Part shown: positions 43,823 to 52,594 of the stretch, piece by piece
Position numbering within the stretch: position 1 is the first letter of the stretch
Layout: each line of letters starts with the position of its first letter
Assembly: GCA_903922735.1 (NCBI GenBank)
Contig: CAIXUZ010000078.1
Coordinates: 1 to 64,000 of the forward strand
Source: an uncultured Verrucomicrobia subdivision 3 bacterium
GTDB lineage: Bacteria; Verrucomicrobiota; Verrucomicrobiia; Limisphaerales; UBA11358
DNA: 64,000 nucleotides
Direction: 5' to 3'
Notes under the pieces: generated by a model
What the model was told of the DNA's origin: nothing
Seen by the model: the letters and a program-made list of their open reading frames with translations, nothing else
Database searches by the model: none
Program-made: the position numbers and the translations under genes

Positions 43823-44592
43823 TGTTTCACCGCCGGCTTGGCGCACAGAATTTTCTCATCGGCGGAGTGGGCGAGTGCTTCACCCGGCTCGATGATTTGA
43901 AAGCGTTCTGAATCCCAATGGCCCCAAAGCAAATCCCGCAGCAGCCTGGGATCGCCCGCGAGCCGCTCGAATTTCCAGCCCAGCCAGTCCGCGCAGCGCC
44001 GGGCATAATCCGCCTCCGGTTCGGCGTCATCCGTGCCGAGGTCAAGATAAGTGACGGTGTCATGCATCGCCCATAGTTCCCGCTCCGTCTCGATCAGCAT
44101 TTCCACGTCATCCGGCGCATATTTTTTGGCAAGTTCGGACTGTAGCGCCGCCAGTCTTTCCGGACCGGGCACGCGCCGCTCACGATTCCAGCCCGGCGAA
44201 TAGTAAATGCAGGTCGGGCAGCGGCGTTGATGCGCGGCGTAGGCTTCTTTGCTGCCCATGAAGACGGTGATGCAATCATGCGCCCGCGGAATGACCAACC
44301 GGTGGCGCAAGGGACGCAAGCCCGCCGTGCCAAGACCGCACAGCCCGTAGGCCAGGACCACGGCATCAAGGTCAGCACGCGCCTCGACGGATTGGATTTC
44401 GGCTTGCAACTTCTCACGGAGCTGATCGGACCGGTCATGCAGGCCGACCTCGAAGAAGCGGGTTTCCAAAATATGGCTGGCTCCCGCCGCAAGCAGCGCG
44501 ATCTCCTTTTCAAACACGCGGCAGGCCAGCAGCGCAATGCGCGGCGGCGGCGGTGCTCCGCTGGCAGGTGTCGGATCGGAAGCCATTTTCAT
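43819..44592 (-). CDS. DUF1638 domain-containing protein
   Basis: A 257-residue cytoplasmic protein of the DUF1638 family, whose members recur beside corrinoid methyltransferase and RACo genes; their role is not established. Cysteines are prominent: LLACRVFEKE, YGLCGLG, HDCITVFMGS and CPTCIYYSPGW, consistent with metal or cofactor binding. I chose the ATG at 44592, which forms an ATGA overlap with the stop of the TIM-barrel gene before it. It overlaps RACo by 4 bp, so these three genes are translationally coupled. Confidence 0.9.
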   Translation of the reverse strand: MKMASDPTPASGAPPPPRIALLACRVFEKEIALLAAGASHILETRFFEVGLHDRSDQLREKLQAEIQSVEARADLDAVVLAYGLCGLGTAGLRPLRHRLVIPRAHDCITVFMGSKEAYAAHQRRCPTCIYYSPGWNRERRVPGPERLAALQSELAKKYAPDDVEMLIETERELWAMHDTVTYLDLGTDDAEPEADYARRCADWLGWKFERLAGDPRLLRDLLWGHWDSERFQIIEPGEALAHSADEKILCAKPAVKQ

Positions 44593-45410
44593 CCACGCAA
44601 GCCGACCAACTTCATCAGCTTGTCCGTCTGGGTGTAGGCTTCCGTCACCCACTCGACAATCCGCTTCGGATCGGGCGAATATTCCAGCTCGATGGAAATG
44701 ACGCCGTTGATTTTCAATTCCTTGATGGCTTGGAGGTACGGCTCAAACTTCACAATCCCGCGTCCGGGCGGAAGATCGCCGTGCACTTTCCCGTCGCAGT
44801 CGCTGAGGTGAACGTGAATCGCCCTGCCCTTGAGCTTGGCCAGATCCAGCGGACTGGTGTCGGCCAGAACCAGATGGCTGACATCAATGTTGGCGCGCAC
44901 GCGCGGGTGTTTGCAGTCCTTCACGAACCGCACCATCTCGTCCACATTGTGAAGCAGGCTCAGGCGGAACGGTTCCAGTTCCAGCGCGATGTCCACATTC
45001 TTTTTCCCGGCATAATCGCCGATTTCGCGGCAGGTTTCCACGGCCCACTGCCATTGCGCGGCCGGCGGAATGACTTCGCGCTGCCAGAGATATTCGCCCA
45101 GCACGAGCAGGATATTTTTCGCGCCAAACTCGGCGGCGAGGTCCACGAACCGCTTGCAGCGCGCGACGTGAAAGGCGCGGACAGGATCATTGAAATCAAT
45201 CAAGCCGGTGGCGACCACCGGCAAAGAAATGATGGGGAGCCGCGCCCGGTCGCAAGTGCGGGCGATGAGCAGCTTCTCCTTTTTGGAAATCGTTATCGCT
45301 TCGGTGAAGATATCCACGCAATCGAAACCGATGCGGGCGATATGTTTAAGGCCGGTGGCGGTATCCACGCCCGCCTGGCCAAACGCGCTGTTGATGATTC
45401 CTAGTTTCAT
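44589..45410 (-). CDS. Sugar phosphate isomerase/epimerase-type TIM barrel
   Basis: A 273-residue AP-endonuclease-2-fold barrel (IolE/xylose-isomerase-like). Likely metal ligands are in ALELEPFRLS, ANIDVSHLVL, IHVHLSD and SIELEYS. These enzymes isomerise or epimerise sugars, or act on keto-inositols and 3-keto-sugars. The adjacent Gfo/Idh oxidoreductase is a classic partner for 3-keto-sugar chemistry. The substrate is unknown. It sits 24 bp after the Gfo/Idh gene and overlaps DUF1638 by 4 bp. Confidence 0.88.
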   Translation of the reverse strand: MKLGIINSAFGQAGVDTATGLKHIARIGFDCVDIFTEAITISKKEKLLIARTCDRARLPIISLPVVATGLIDFNDPVRAFHVARCKRFVDLAAEFGAKNILLVLGEYLWQREVIPPAAQWQWAVETCREIGDYAGKKNVDIALELEPFRLSLLHNVDEMVRFVKDCKHPRVRANIDVSHLVLADTSPLDLAKLKGRAIHVHLSDCDGKVHGDLPPGRGIVKFEPYLQAIKELKINGVISIELEYSPDPKRIVEWVTEAYTQTDKLMKLVGLRG

Positions 45411-45434
45411 AACATGTTTTTACGGAATTTTTGT

Positions 45435-46517
45435 TCAGGCGGCAATTTCAGCGGGGTTCACCACCCGTTTTTGCCGGGCGCTCAAATAGGCCGCATCGAC
45501 GAGCGCCATGGTTTTCAAATTATCGCGCCCGCTGATGGCGGGTTCTTTGCCGGTTTCCAGCGCAATGAGCAGTTGTCCCATCGTGCCGCCAAAAGCATCG
45601 GGAAACCAGCTCTCGCTCCACTTCGGCTCATGAAATTCTTTATCGCCTTTGGCCGCGTAACGAATGGTAGAAACGCTCGTGTAAGGATCTTTGCACCAGC
45701 CAAGGTCGCCCATGGCGAGTCCGTTCAATCCTTCAATCCGCCATTTGATGCTGATGTCAGCGGGACAACCTTCCTTGGCCGGCCCGGTCCAGGTGTCATC
45801 AATCGCCACGCAGCGCAAGCCTCCAGCGTATTCAAGGATGTAGGCGCAGATGCCGTCGGTGTGCGGAAATCGGGTGCGCGGATCCGGACGCGTGGTGCAA
45901 AAGATCCCTTCCGGATCGCCAAACCAAAAACGGAAGCAATCCAGATGATGGATGGACATGACCCGCAACGTGACCCAGCCTAGTTCCGCCTGCCACGGCG
46001 CCCAGTGAGGAATGCCGCGCATGTCAATCGTCGCCAGCACCGGCTCACCAATGGTGCCGTTGGTGAGCAGCGTCTTGGCGGCGCGCACGGATTGGTCGTA
46101 GCGCATGTTCTGATTCACGGCAAGCGTGATGCCGGCCTGCTCGCAACCCTGGACGGCTTCGAGCGCTTCGGCGTAATTCATGCCCAGAGGCTTCTGCGCA
46201 AGGATACCTTTGACCGTTTTGCGTTGGCAGGCGGCTTTGATGAGCGCGAGTTGCGCGTTCGGAGGCACGGCGATGTCCAGCACTTCGATGGTGGGATCGT
46301 CCAGCAATTGCTCGCAAGTGTCGCAAACCTTGGGAATGGAATGAAGCGCAGCCACCTTGGCGGCATGGTCACGCGACCGCGACGCGATGGCGACCGGATT
46401 GAAGCCGGCCTTGCGATAGCTCACCAAATGGCAATCGTTCACGATGAAACCGCTGCCCAAAACACCGATGCGAAAATCCCTTTTCGCCGGCAGCGGTGGA
46501 TTAATATTCAGTTCCAT
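45435..46517 (-). CDS. Gfo/Idh/MocA-family oxidoreductase
   Basis: A 360-residue NAD(P)-dependent sugar or polyol dehydrogenase. The N-terminal Rossmann fold begins FRIGVLGSGFIVNDCHL. The usual EKP catalytic motif appears as LAQKPLGMNY, a common variant. The C-terminal half is the alpha/beta substrate domain. I chose the ATG at 46517 because it places the Rossmann strand near residue 13. It lacks a signal, so it is cytoplasmic, unlike the paralogue at 48721-50085. It probably oxidises a sugar, perhaps a methylated one given its UroD and P450 neighbours. Confidence 0.9.
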   Translation of the reverse strand: MELNINPPLPAKRDFRIGVLGSGFIVNDCHLVSYRKAGFNPVAIASRSRDHAAKVAALHSIPKVCDTCEQLLDDPTIEVLDIAVPPNAQLALIKAACQRKTVKGILAQKPLGMNYAEALEAVQGCEQAGITLAVNQNMRYDQSVRAAKTLLTNGTIGEPVLATIDMRGIPHWAPWQAELGWVTLRVMSIHHLDCFRFWFGDPEGIFCTTRPDPRTRFPHTDGICAYILEYAGGLRCVAIDDTWTGPAKEGCPADISIKWRIEGLNGLAMGDLGWCKDPYTSVSTIRYAAKGDKEFHEPKWSESWFPDAFGGTMGQLLIALETGKEPAISGRDNLKTMALVDAAYLSARQKRVVNPAEIAA

Positions 46518-46559
46518 GGGATGAATAAAAACGTACCAGCTGGCGGTCAAAAGCGCAGG

Positions 46560-47558
46560 TCAAATTTTGGCAAAGCACCGCACGTTTTCTGGCGGTGAAT
46601 GCCGGGGCAATTCGCACCCGGCACCGGCAATCCACGCGGCTCCGGCATCAGCGCGGCACTTCGCCAGTTCGCGGCGCACGTCATCCACGGTGCCATTCTT
46701 GACCACATTCACGGTGTGAATATTGCCGAGCAAAACCTGACGATCACCCATTGCAGTGCGGGCGGCACGCAGGTCAACCAGTGTGTCCAAGTCCACAATC
46801 TCGCAGCCGAGTTTGGCCAGGGCGTCGGCCAGCTGGCTGGTGCGGCCGCAGATGTGCAACCGCACTTTGCCGCCGGCGGCGTGGATGCCAGCAATGAGTT
46901 TCTGCTCGTGCGGGAAAACAAATTCGTCGTATAGCTCGCGCCCGACGAGCGAGGCGGCGGCATCGCCCACGCCGATGATATCCGCGCCGGCCTCGATCTG
47001 CGCGGTGGCGAATTTCAGCGCGTTGTCCACGGTGAAAGCCGCAAGCGCGTGGACGAAATCCGCGTCGTCGTAGTAATCGGTCATCAGCGTGTTGATGCCG
47101 CGCAGGTCGGCACTTTCGGCGCACGGGCCTTCGACCCAGCCCTCAATCAGATGCGTGTCGCCCATTTGCTGGCGCAGCAAACGAACAGCCTCGATGCGGT
47201 TGGCCATGCGGCTGCCCGCGCGATGCGGATCGGGAACCCGCAGCGAACTCAAGGTGGCGGGGTCGGCCAGCAATGCCTTTTCCTCAATGATTGCCGGCGG
47301 GCCATCCGGCGGATAAAAAATCGCCGCGCCCAAATCCGCCGCCTCACAGCATGGGTCAGAAATGACAGAAACGTGGTCGAAGCCAAATTGTTGCGCGGCG
47401 GCGATTTGACCAGCGACCTGGATTTCGGCGCGCGTCGCGTAATCGTGGTATTTCGCGCCGACGAGGTCGGCGGCCCACATCATGGTGATGGGCATGGCAG
47501 GCGGACGATCCACCGGCTTGCCGGCGATCAGATTCAGGACCCGTTCTCTTGAGTTCAT
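46560..47558 (-). CDS. UroD-family methyltransferase (MtaA/MtbA-like), copy 4
   Basis: A 332-residue protein of the MtaA/MtbA branch. It starts MNSRERVLNLIAGKPVDRPPAMPIT, with DPCCEAADLGA, the zinc ligands in RLHICGRTSQL and the C-terminal cysteine motif AGCELPRHSPPEN, which closely matches methylcobamide:acceptor methyltransferases. It has the role of moving methyl groups on or off a corrinoid protein. It lies between P450 (15 bp gap) and Gfo/Idh (42 bp gap) on the same strand. No corrinoid protein is in this operon, so it would rely on one encoded elsewhere, such as at 24848. Confidence 0.88.
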   Translation of the reverse strand: MNSRERVLNLIAGKPVDRPPAMPITMMWAADLVGAKYHDYATRAEIQVAGQIAAAQQFGFDHVSVISDPCCEAADLGAAIFYPPDGPPAIIEEKALLADPATLSSLRVPDPHRAGSRMANRIEAVRLLRQQMGDTHLIEGWVEGPCAESADLRGINTLMTDYYDDADFVHALAAFTVDNALKFATAQIEAGADIIGVGDAAASLVGRELYDEFVFPHEQKLIAGIHAAGGKVRLHICGRTSQLADALAKLGCEIVDLDTLVDLRAARTAMGDRQVLLGNIHTVNVVKNGTVDDVRRELAKCRADAGAAWIAGAGCELPRHSPPENVRCFAKI

Positions 47559-47573
47559 AAATTTATCCAAAAA

Positions 47574-48716
47574 TCAGAGTGACGATAGTTTGACGATCAA
47601 TGATTCGTAACCCATCACGCGCTGATAGCTCGCCTCATTTTCAACTCGTTCCTTCGCCCCCAGCACGGTGATAGCAGCGACCCGCTCGGTGCATTTCTGG
47701 AGCAAGGTGCGGAGAATCAGCCGCGCATGGGGAGCGCCCAGACAAAGGTGGGCGCCAAAGCCGAAAGCAAGATGCGGATTCGGTTTTCGAGCGAGGCGCA
47801 CTTCATCCGGCGCTTCAAATACGGTTTCATCCCGGTTGGCCGACGCCCAACCCAGCGATACCCGGCCCCCGGGTTTCACTTTGATGCCGTGAACATCGGT
47901 CGCCACCGGGCAAACGCGACCGATATGGGTGAGCGGCATAAAGACGCGGAAGAATTCCTCGCTGGCAAGGACGATGCGCGACGGATCCTGACGCAGAAAC
48001 TCCAGCGCCTGAGGATTTTTGCCGAGATAGGCGACCACTGATGAGAGACAGTGAATGATCGTATCGCGTCCACCGGCAAACGTGAGGTTGGCAAACCCCA
48101 TCATCTCCTCACGCGTAAGCGGTCGACCGCGGAAAGTTGCCTTGGTCAGCGCGCTGAAAAAATCTTCACCCGGATTCGCCAGCGCCTGATCGAACCGCTG
48201 CTGGAGGTAAGTTTCCAGCGCCGCGCCTTTTTTCTGTCCGTCGCCGCCATCATGGAAGACATGAATGCCCCACCCGACCCACGTTTCCGCCTCCGCTTCG
48301 GGCACGTTGAGCAGGTGAGTCAGCGCGCGCGACTGCAAGGGAAGAGCAAATTCGCGAACCACTTCGATGGATTCCCGGCCCAGCGCATCCTGCAACATAC
48401 GCTCAATGAGCGCCTCCACCTTGACCACAACGGCCGGAATTTTGGCGCGCAAGAAAAACGGCTCGACGATTTCCCGATATTCGGTGTGTTCAGGCGGATT
48501 GGTTTCGAGGGGCAATTGCCGCATCGTGCGGACATCTTCCTCCGACGGGATGGGCACACGGAATGGTGCATCCGAACTGAATGTCTTCCAATCCTTCGCC
48601 GCGCGGCGCACCGCTTCATGGCGCAAAATCATCGGCACGCTCTCGTTCTGGAAATCGCATTTGAGAATGCCAGCCGCCTGGCGCCAGTCGCGGAAGGGGT
48701 CGGGAGCGCGTTCCAT
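47574..48716 (-). CDS. Cytochrome P450
   Basis: A 380-residue soluble bacterial class I-type P450. The I-helix oxygen-binding motif is AGGRDT (214-219), ExxR is EFFR (254-257), and the heme loop FGFGAHLCLGAPH carries the axial cysteine C325. The start at 48716 is 4 bp from the end of the preceding gene. No ferredoxin or ferredoxin reductase is adjacent. Known sugar and lignin O-demethylases (CYP236, CYP255, CYP199) belong to this general type, but this sequence cannot be placed in one of them by eye. Its place beside a methyltransferase makes O-demethylation an attractive but unproven role. Confidence 0.93.
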   Translation of the reverse strand: MERAPDPFRDWRQAAGILKCDFQNESVPMILRHEAVRRAAKDWKTFSSDAPFRVPIPSEEDVRTMRQLPLETNPPEHTEYREIVEPFFLRAKIPAVVVKVEALIERMLQDALGRESIEVVREFALPLQSRALTHLLNVPEAEAETWVGWGIHVFHDGGDGQKKGAALETYLQQRFDQALANPGEDFFSALTKATFRGRPLTREEMMGFANLTFAGGRDTIIHCLSSVVAYLGKNPQALEFLRQDPSRIVLASEEFFRVFMPLTHIGRVCPVATDVHGIKVKPGGRVSLGWASANRDETVFEAPDEVRLARKPNPHLAFGFGAHLCLGAPHARLILRTLLQKCTERVAAITVLGAKERVENEASYQRVMGYESLIVKLSSL

Positions 48717-48720
48717 GGGA

Positions 48721-50085
48721 TTACAGCGTCCAGCCTTTGCGATACTCGGCGCGGACATATTGATTGGCCTCGGGCAAGTTGGTGACTTTCATATTGGCAG
48801 CATCCCACTCGATGCGGGAATCCACCCGGGTGGCGATGTTTCCGAGGAGGCAGATTTCCGTCAGCGGCGCGGAATAACCAAAGTGCGCGCCCGGTTGCGT
48901 TCCCGTTTTGCAGGCGTTGACCCAGTCCATTTCGTGCGTGCCTTTGATGCGCGGCAACATTTTCGGCGGCCGTTTGTATTCCCGCATTTTGCTTTCGGGA
49001 AACAGCCGCGGGCTGCCGCCATAAACACCACAGGCAATCTGACCTTTGTCGCCTTTGAAAATAACCCCGCCACCGTTTTCGCCCAGCTCCGATCCTTCCT
49101 CGGCTTCCGGCGGACGCGGGGGACGCGTGCCTTCATACCAGGTCAATTTCACCGGGGGAAGATTTCCGCGCGCGGGAAAACGGAAGGTGATGATGGCCGA
49201 CAATGGATGAATTTCCCTGGTCATCCCGCAGGAGGTGGCTTCGATGCTGGTGGGCGCACCGAGCTTGAGTGCGGTGACAATGGGATCGAATGAGTGCGCG
49301 CCCCGGTCACCCATCATCCCATTGCCGAAGTCCCACCAGCAGCGCCAAACACCGGGATGATAAGCCGGATGGTAGGGTCTTTCCGGCGCTGGTCCGAGCC
49401 ACAAGTCCCAGTTCAACTTGTCTGGCAGCGGTTGAAAGTCTTTGGGACGTCCACCGTCACCACCCCATTTTGAACTCCAATAGGCGTGACCCCACGGATA
49501 ATAGGAAAGACTGCACCAGGCATCCACTTCGCGTACTTCGCCAATAGCGCCCGCCCAAATCCATTCGCAAATGAGCCGAAGCCCCTCGCCGCTGTGACCC
49601 TGGATGCCCATTTGCGTGGCGACCTTTGCTTCGCTCGCGGCCTTAGCCAGCATCCGTGCTTCATAAATATCGTGGCAGAGCGGTTTCTGGCAATAGACGT
49701 GTTTGCCGGCGCGAATCGCCGCCATGGAAATGACCGCGTGTGTATGATCCGGGGTGGCGATCATGACGGCGTCTATGTCCTTCTGCTGCTCCAGCATTTC
49801 GCGGTAGTCGGTCCAGACTTTCGCCTTGGGATATTTGGCGATGGTTTTGGCGGCGTAGTTAATATCCACATCACAAAGCGCAACGATGTTTTCAGATTCC
49901 AGATTGAGCAGATTATTGGCCCCCATCCCGCCGATGCCGATGCCGGCGATGTTCAGTTTTTCGCTCGGCGGTTTTTCCCCGGAACCGGCCACGAGATGGC
50001 GCGGGACAAGGAGAAAAGACGAGGCCATGGCGGTGGTGGCGACAAACTGGCGGCGGCTGATCAGGCGGTTTGAATTGCTATTCAT
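48721..50085 (-). CDS. Tat-exported Gfo/Idh/MocA-family oxidoreductase
   Basis: A 454-residue protein with a twin-arginine signal (ISRRQFVATTAMASSFLLVP, about residues 7-26), then a Rossmann fold (LNIAGIGIGGMGANNL) and the substrate domain. The EKP position reads YCQKPLCHDIYEA. Such periplasmic Gfo/Idh proteins with bound cofactor are abundant in Verrucomicrobiota and Planctomycetota. The ATG at 50085 is chosen because it places the RR motif correctly. It seems to be the first gene of the operon that runs on to P450, UroD and RACo, and is divergent from an AraC gene. Confidence 0.93.
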   Translation of the reverse strand: MNSNSNRLISRRQFVATTAMASSFLLVPRHLVAGSGEKPPSEKLNIAGIGIGGMGANNLLNLESENIVALCDVDINYAAKTIAKYPKAKVWTDYREMLEQQKDIDAVMIATPDHTHAVISMAAIRAGKHVYCQKPLCHDIYEARMLAKAASEAKVATQMGIQGHSGEGLRLICEWIWAGAIGEVREVDAWCSLSYYPWGHAYWSSKWGGDGGRPKDFQPLPDKLNWDLWLGPAPERPYHPAYHPGVWRCWWDFGNGMMGDRGAHSFDPIVTALKLGAPTSIEATSCGMTREIHPLSAIITFRFPARGNLPPVKLTWYEGTRPPRPPEAEEGSELGENGGGVIFKGDKGQIACGVYGGSPRLFPESKMREYKRPPKMLPRIKGTHEMDWVNACKTGTQPGAHFGYSAPLTEICLLGNIATRVDSRIEWDAANMKVTNLPEANQYVRAEYRKGWTL

Positions 50086-50221
50086 AGTTAAATGGATGGT
50101 GAAACGGAATTGTTTAGCATAATGGATTTTTCCTGTCTCCGCCTGCACGGCTAAAGACTGCCAATGTATTGACACGAACAGCCTTGCTGGAATGGGCCGA
50201 CATCATTAGCGTTTGAGGCGA

Positions 50222-51097
50222 ATGCAACTTCCGGCCAAAGCTGAGTTTGAATTGATCCCCAAAAGCGAGTTGCATTCCTTTGCCGTAAGGGAATTCACTT
50301 TGCCCGGTTTCAAAGTTCCTTGGCATTTCCATCCGGAATGCGAGCTGACACTCATTCTCCAGAGCCGTGGCCGGCGGTTTGTCGGCGACAGCCTTGAGGA
50401 ATTCGCCCCCGGCGACCTGGTGCTCATCGGATCGAACCTGCCGCATTACTGGCGCAACCCGGAACCGGAAAAAGCCACCCGAAAACAATCAAAAGCCATC
50501 GTCGTGCAGTTCCGGGAGGAATGCTTCGGCGTGGATTTCCTCGGCCTGCCAGAGCTGACCGGCATTCGGAACCTCCTCCTGAACGCCCGGCGCGGCCTCC
50601 AGTTCGCCGGAAAAACCCGCGACGCCGTGGCGACAATCATGTCCCGCCTACCCCACCGCAAGGGTTTCGACCGGCTCCTTGCGTTGCTAAACATCTTCAA
50701 ACTTCTGCAGGAATCGCCGGAAGTTCGCGTCCTGTCCAGCCCGGGTTTTTCGCCGTTGCTGGATGAATTTGCCAGTGAACGCATCAACCGCGCCTACAAA
50801 TTCATCTTTGAACATTTCGCAGCCCCCATCCGGCATGAGGAGATTGCGCGGGGCGCGGGCATGAGCCTTTCGGCGTTCGGTCATTACTTCAAGCGCGTCA
50901 CCGGACGCACGCTGACGGATTTTATCAACGACGTCCGGGTCGGCCACGCCTCGCGGCTGCTCATCGAGACGGACCAGCCTGTTTCCAAAATCGCCTACGC
51001 CAGCGGCTTTGAAAGCCTTTCCAATTTCAATCATCGCTTCCGCAAATTAACCGGCATCAACCCCAAGGAATACCGGCACAAACACCATGCCGGATGA
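50222..51097 (+). CDS. AraC-family regulator with cupin sensor
   Basis: A 291-residue regulator. An N-terminal cupin sugar-sensing domain (WHFHPECELTLILQSRGRRFVGD, FAPGDLVLIGSNLPHYW) is followed by a C-terminal AraC domain (HEEIARGAGMSLSAFGHYFKRVTGRTL; VSKIAYASGFESLSNFNHRFRKLTGINP). It is divergent from the Tat Gfo/Idh gene with about 136 bp between starts, so it is the most likely controller of the P450-UroD operon. A TTG at 50213 is an alternative start. Confidence 0.92.
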   Translation: MQLPAKAEFELIPKSELHSFAVREFTLPGFKVPWHFHPECELTLILQSRGRRFVGDSLEEFAPGDLVLIGSNLPHYWRNPEPEKATRKQSKAIVVQFREECFGVDFLGLPELTGIRNLLLNARRGLQFAGKTRDAVATIMSRLPHRKGFDRLLALLNIFKLLQESPEVRVLSSPGFSPLLDEFASERINRAYKFIFEHFAAPIRHEEIARGAGMSLSAFGHYFKRVTGRTLTDFINDVRVGHASRLLIETDQPVSKIAYASGFESLSNFNHRFRKLTGINPKEYRHKHHAG

Positions 51098-51136
51098 AAC
51101 CCCCGTCCGCCGGCTCGCCAAATATTGACCAGCATT

Positions 51137-52558
51137 TCAGTTCTTGCGCGCCCAGCTTTGTTCGATTTCTTCCAGTGACCGCCCCTTGGTTTCTGGCACC
51201 AACCGCCAGACCACGAGCAGCAGCACGGCGCAAAACACCGCATAGATGTAGAACGGAAAGGCGTGATCGAAATGCGCAACGAACCAGGAACCTTTCGCGT
51301 CCATCATCGGAAAGGTCTGCGTGACGACATAATCCGCCGTCCACAGAAAGAAGGTCGCCAAGCCGAGGGCTCGACCGCGCACTGCCGTGGGGAATATCTC
51401 CGACAGAATCACCCAAGTCACCGGTCCCACCGACAGGCCGAAGCAGCCGATGTAAAGCAGGATGAAAAACAGCATCCATCCGCTGGCGGTTGCCGGATCC
51501 GTCAGGGTTTGAGCCATGATGCCCATGGCCAAAAGACTGATGCCCATGCCCGCCGCGCCGACAAACATCAGCGGCTTGCGTCCCCATTTGTCCACCGTGG
51601 CAATGGCGATGACCGTGAATAGCACACCCGCGCCGTTGATGATGAGTTGCTGCAGCAAACCGGCATCCACGCCCGTCGAAGAACTCATGGTTTTGAAAAT
51701 GGTAGCTCCAAAATACATGAAGACGTTGATGCCGGTGACTTGCTGGAGGACTGCCAGCAGCACGCCGATGAGCAGCGGCAACCGGAGCTTGGCGGAAAAT
51801 AGTTCACCCCAGGTGCCCCGCTCCTGTGAAAGCGCGGCCTTGATGCTATCGAATTCGGCACCGGCAAATTCCGCGCCACCGACTTTTTCCAGAATCCGCT
51901 GCGCATCGGCTTCACGTTTTTTCTCGATCAACCAGCGCGGGCTTTCGGGAATTGGAATCAGCAGCAAGCCAAAGAGGATGGCGGGCACAATGCCCGTGCC
52001 AAACATCCAGCGCCAGCCGGTTTCAATCAACCAGGCCTGATCACCGCGCCCAGCGATGAAATAATTGATGAACGACGTCAGCGCGATGCCGCCGACGATG
52101 GCGATCTGGTTCACCGCCACCATCCGTCCACGGATGTTTGCCGGTGTGATTTCCGCGATATACATCGGCGTGGAGATGGATGCGATGCCGATGCCAATGC
52201 CCCCGATAATACGGAAAACGATAAACGTCCAGATATCATTCGGCATGGCGGTGCCAATGGCGGAAACGAGAAACATCATTGCTGCCAGAAACATGGCCGG
52301 CCGACGGCCAAAACGATCCGAGATTGACCCGACCATCAGCACGCCCGCCGCACAACCTGCGAGCACGCAGCCTGAAGCCCAGCCTTTCATGAAGTCACTG
52401 AGGTTGAAGCAAGCGGTCAGCGGCTCAATGGCTCCGGAAATAACGCCGGTGTCGTAGCCAAATAATAATCCGCCGAGCGTGGCGACGAGGCAGATGGGCA
52501 GCAAATATGAGAAGTTGACCTTCGCAATCCTGCCCGCAGACGATATTTCTGTTTTCAT
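51137..52558 (-). CDS. Sugar porter, major facilitator superfamily (XylE/GalP type)
   Basis: A 473-residue proton-coupled sugar importer with 12 membrane helices and the family signatures GGLLFGYDTGVISGA (helix 1), RFGRRP (loop 2-3), PESPRWLIEKK (end of helix 6) and PETKGRSLEEIEQ (C-terminus). It is the last gene of the xylanase operon, 36 bp after the GH120 gene, so xylose or arabinose is a plausible substrate. Confidence 0.93.
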   Translation of the reverse strand: MKTEISSAGRIAKVNFSYLLPICLVATLGGLLFGYDTGVISGAIEPLTACFNLSDFMKGWASGCVLAGCAAGVLMVGSISDRFGRRPAMFLAAMMFLVSAIGTAMPNDIWTFIVFRIIGGIGIGIASISTPMYIAEITPANIRGRMVAVNQIAIVGGIALTSFINYFIAGRGDQAWLIETGWRWMFGTGIVPAILFGLLLIPIPESPRWLIEKKREADAQRILEKVGGAEFAGAEFDSIKAALSQERGTWGELFSAKLRLPLLIGVLLAVLQQVTGINVFMYFGATIFKTMSSSTGVDAGLLQQLIINGAGVLFTVIAIATVDKWGRKPLMFVGAAGMGISLLAMGIMAQTLTDPATASGWMLFFILLYIGCFGLSVGPVTWVILSEIFPTAVRGRALGLATFFLWTADYVVTQTFPMMDAKGSWFVAHFDHAFPFYIYAVFCAVLLLVVWRLVPETKGRSLEEIEQSWARKN

Positions 52559-52594
52559 CGTGGAGAAATCAAGTTGCCATGTGAAGGCACATCA

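Noticed and set aside
42197-43900. Long plus-strand open frame opposite RACo
   Set aside because: It mirrors RACo codon usage and shows no recognisable domain.
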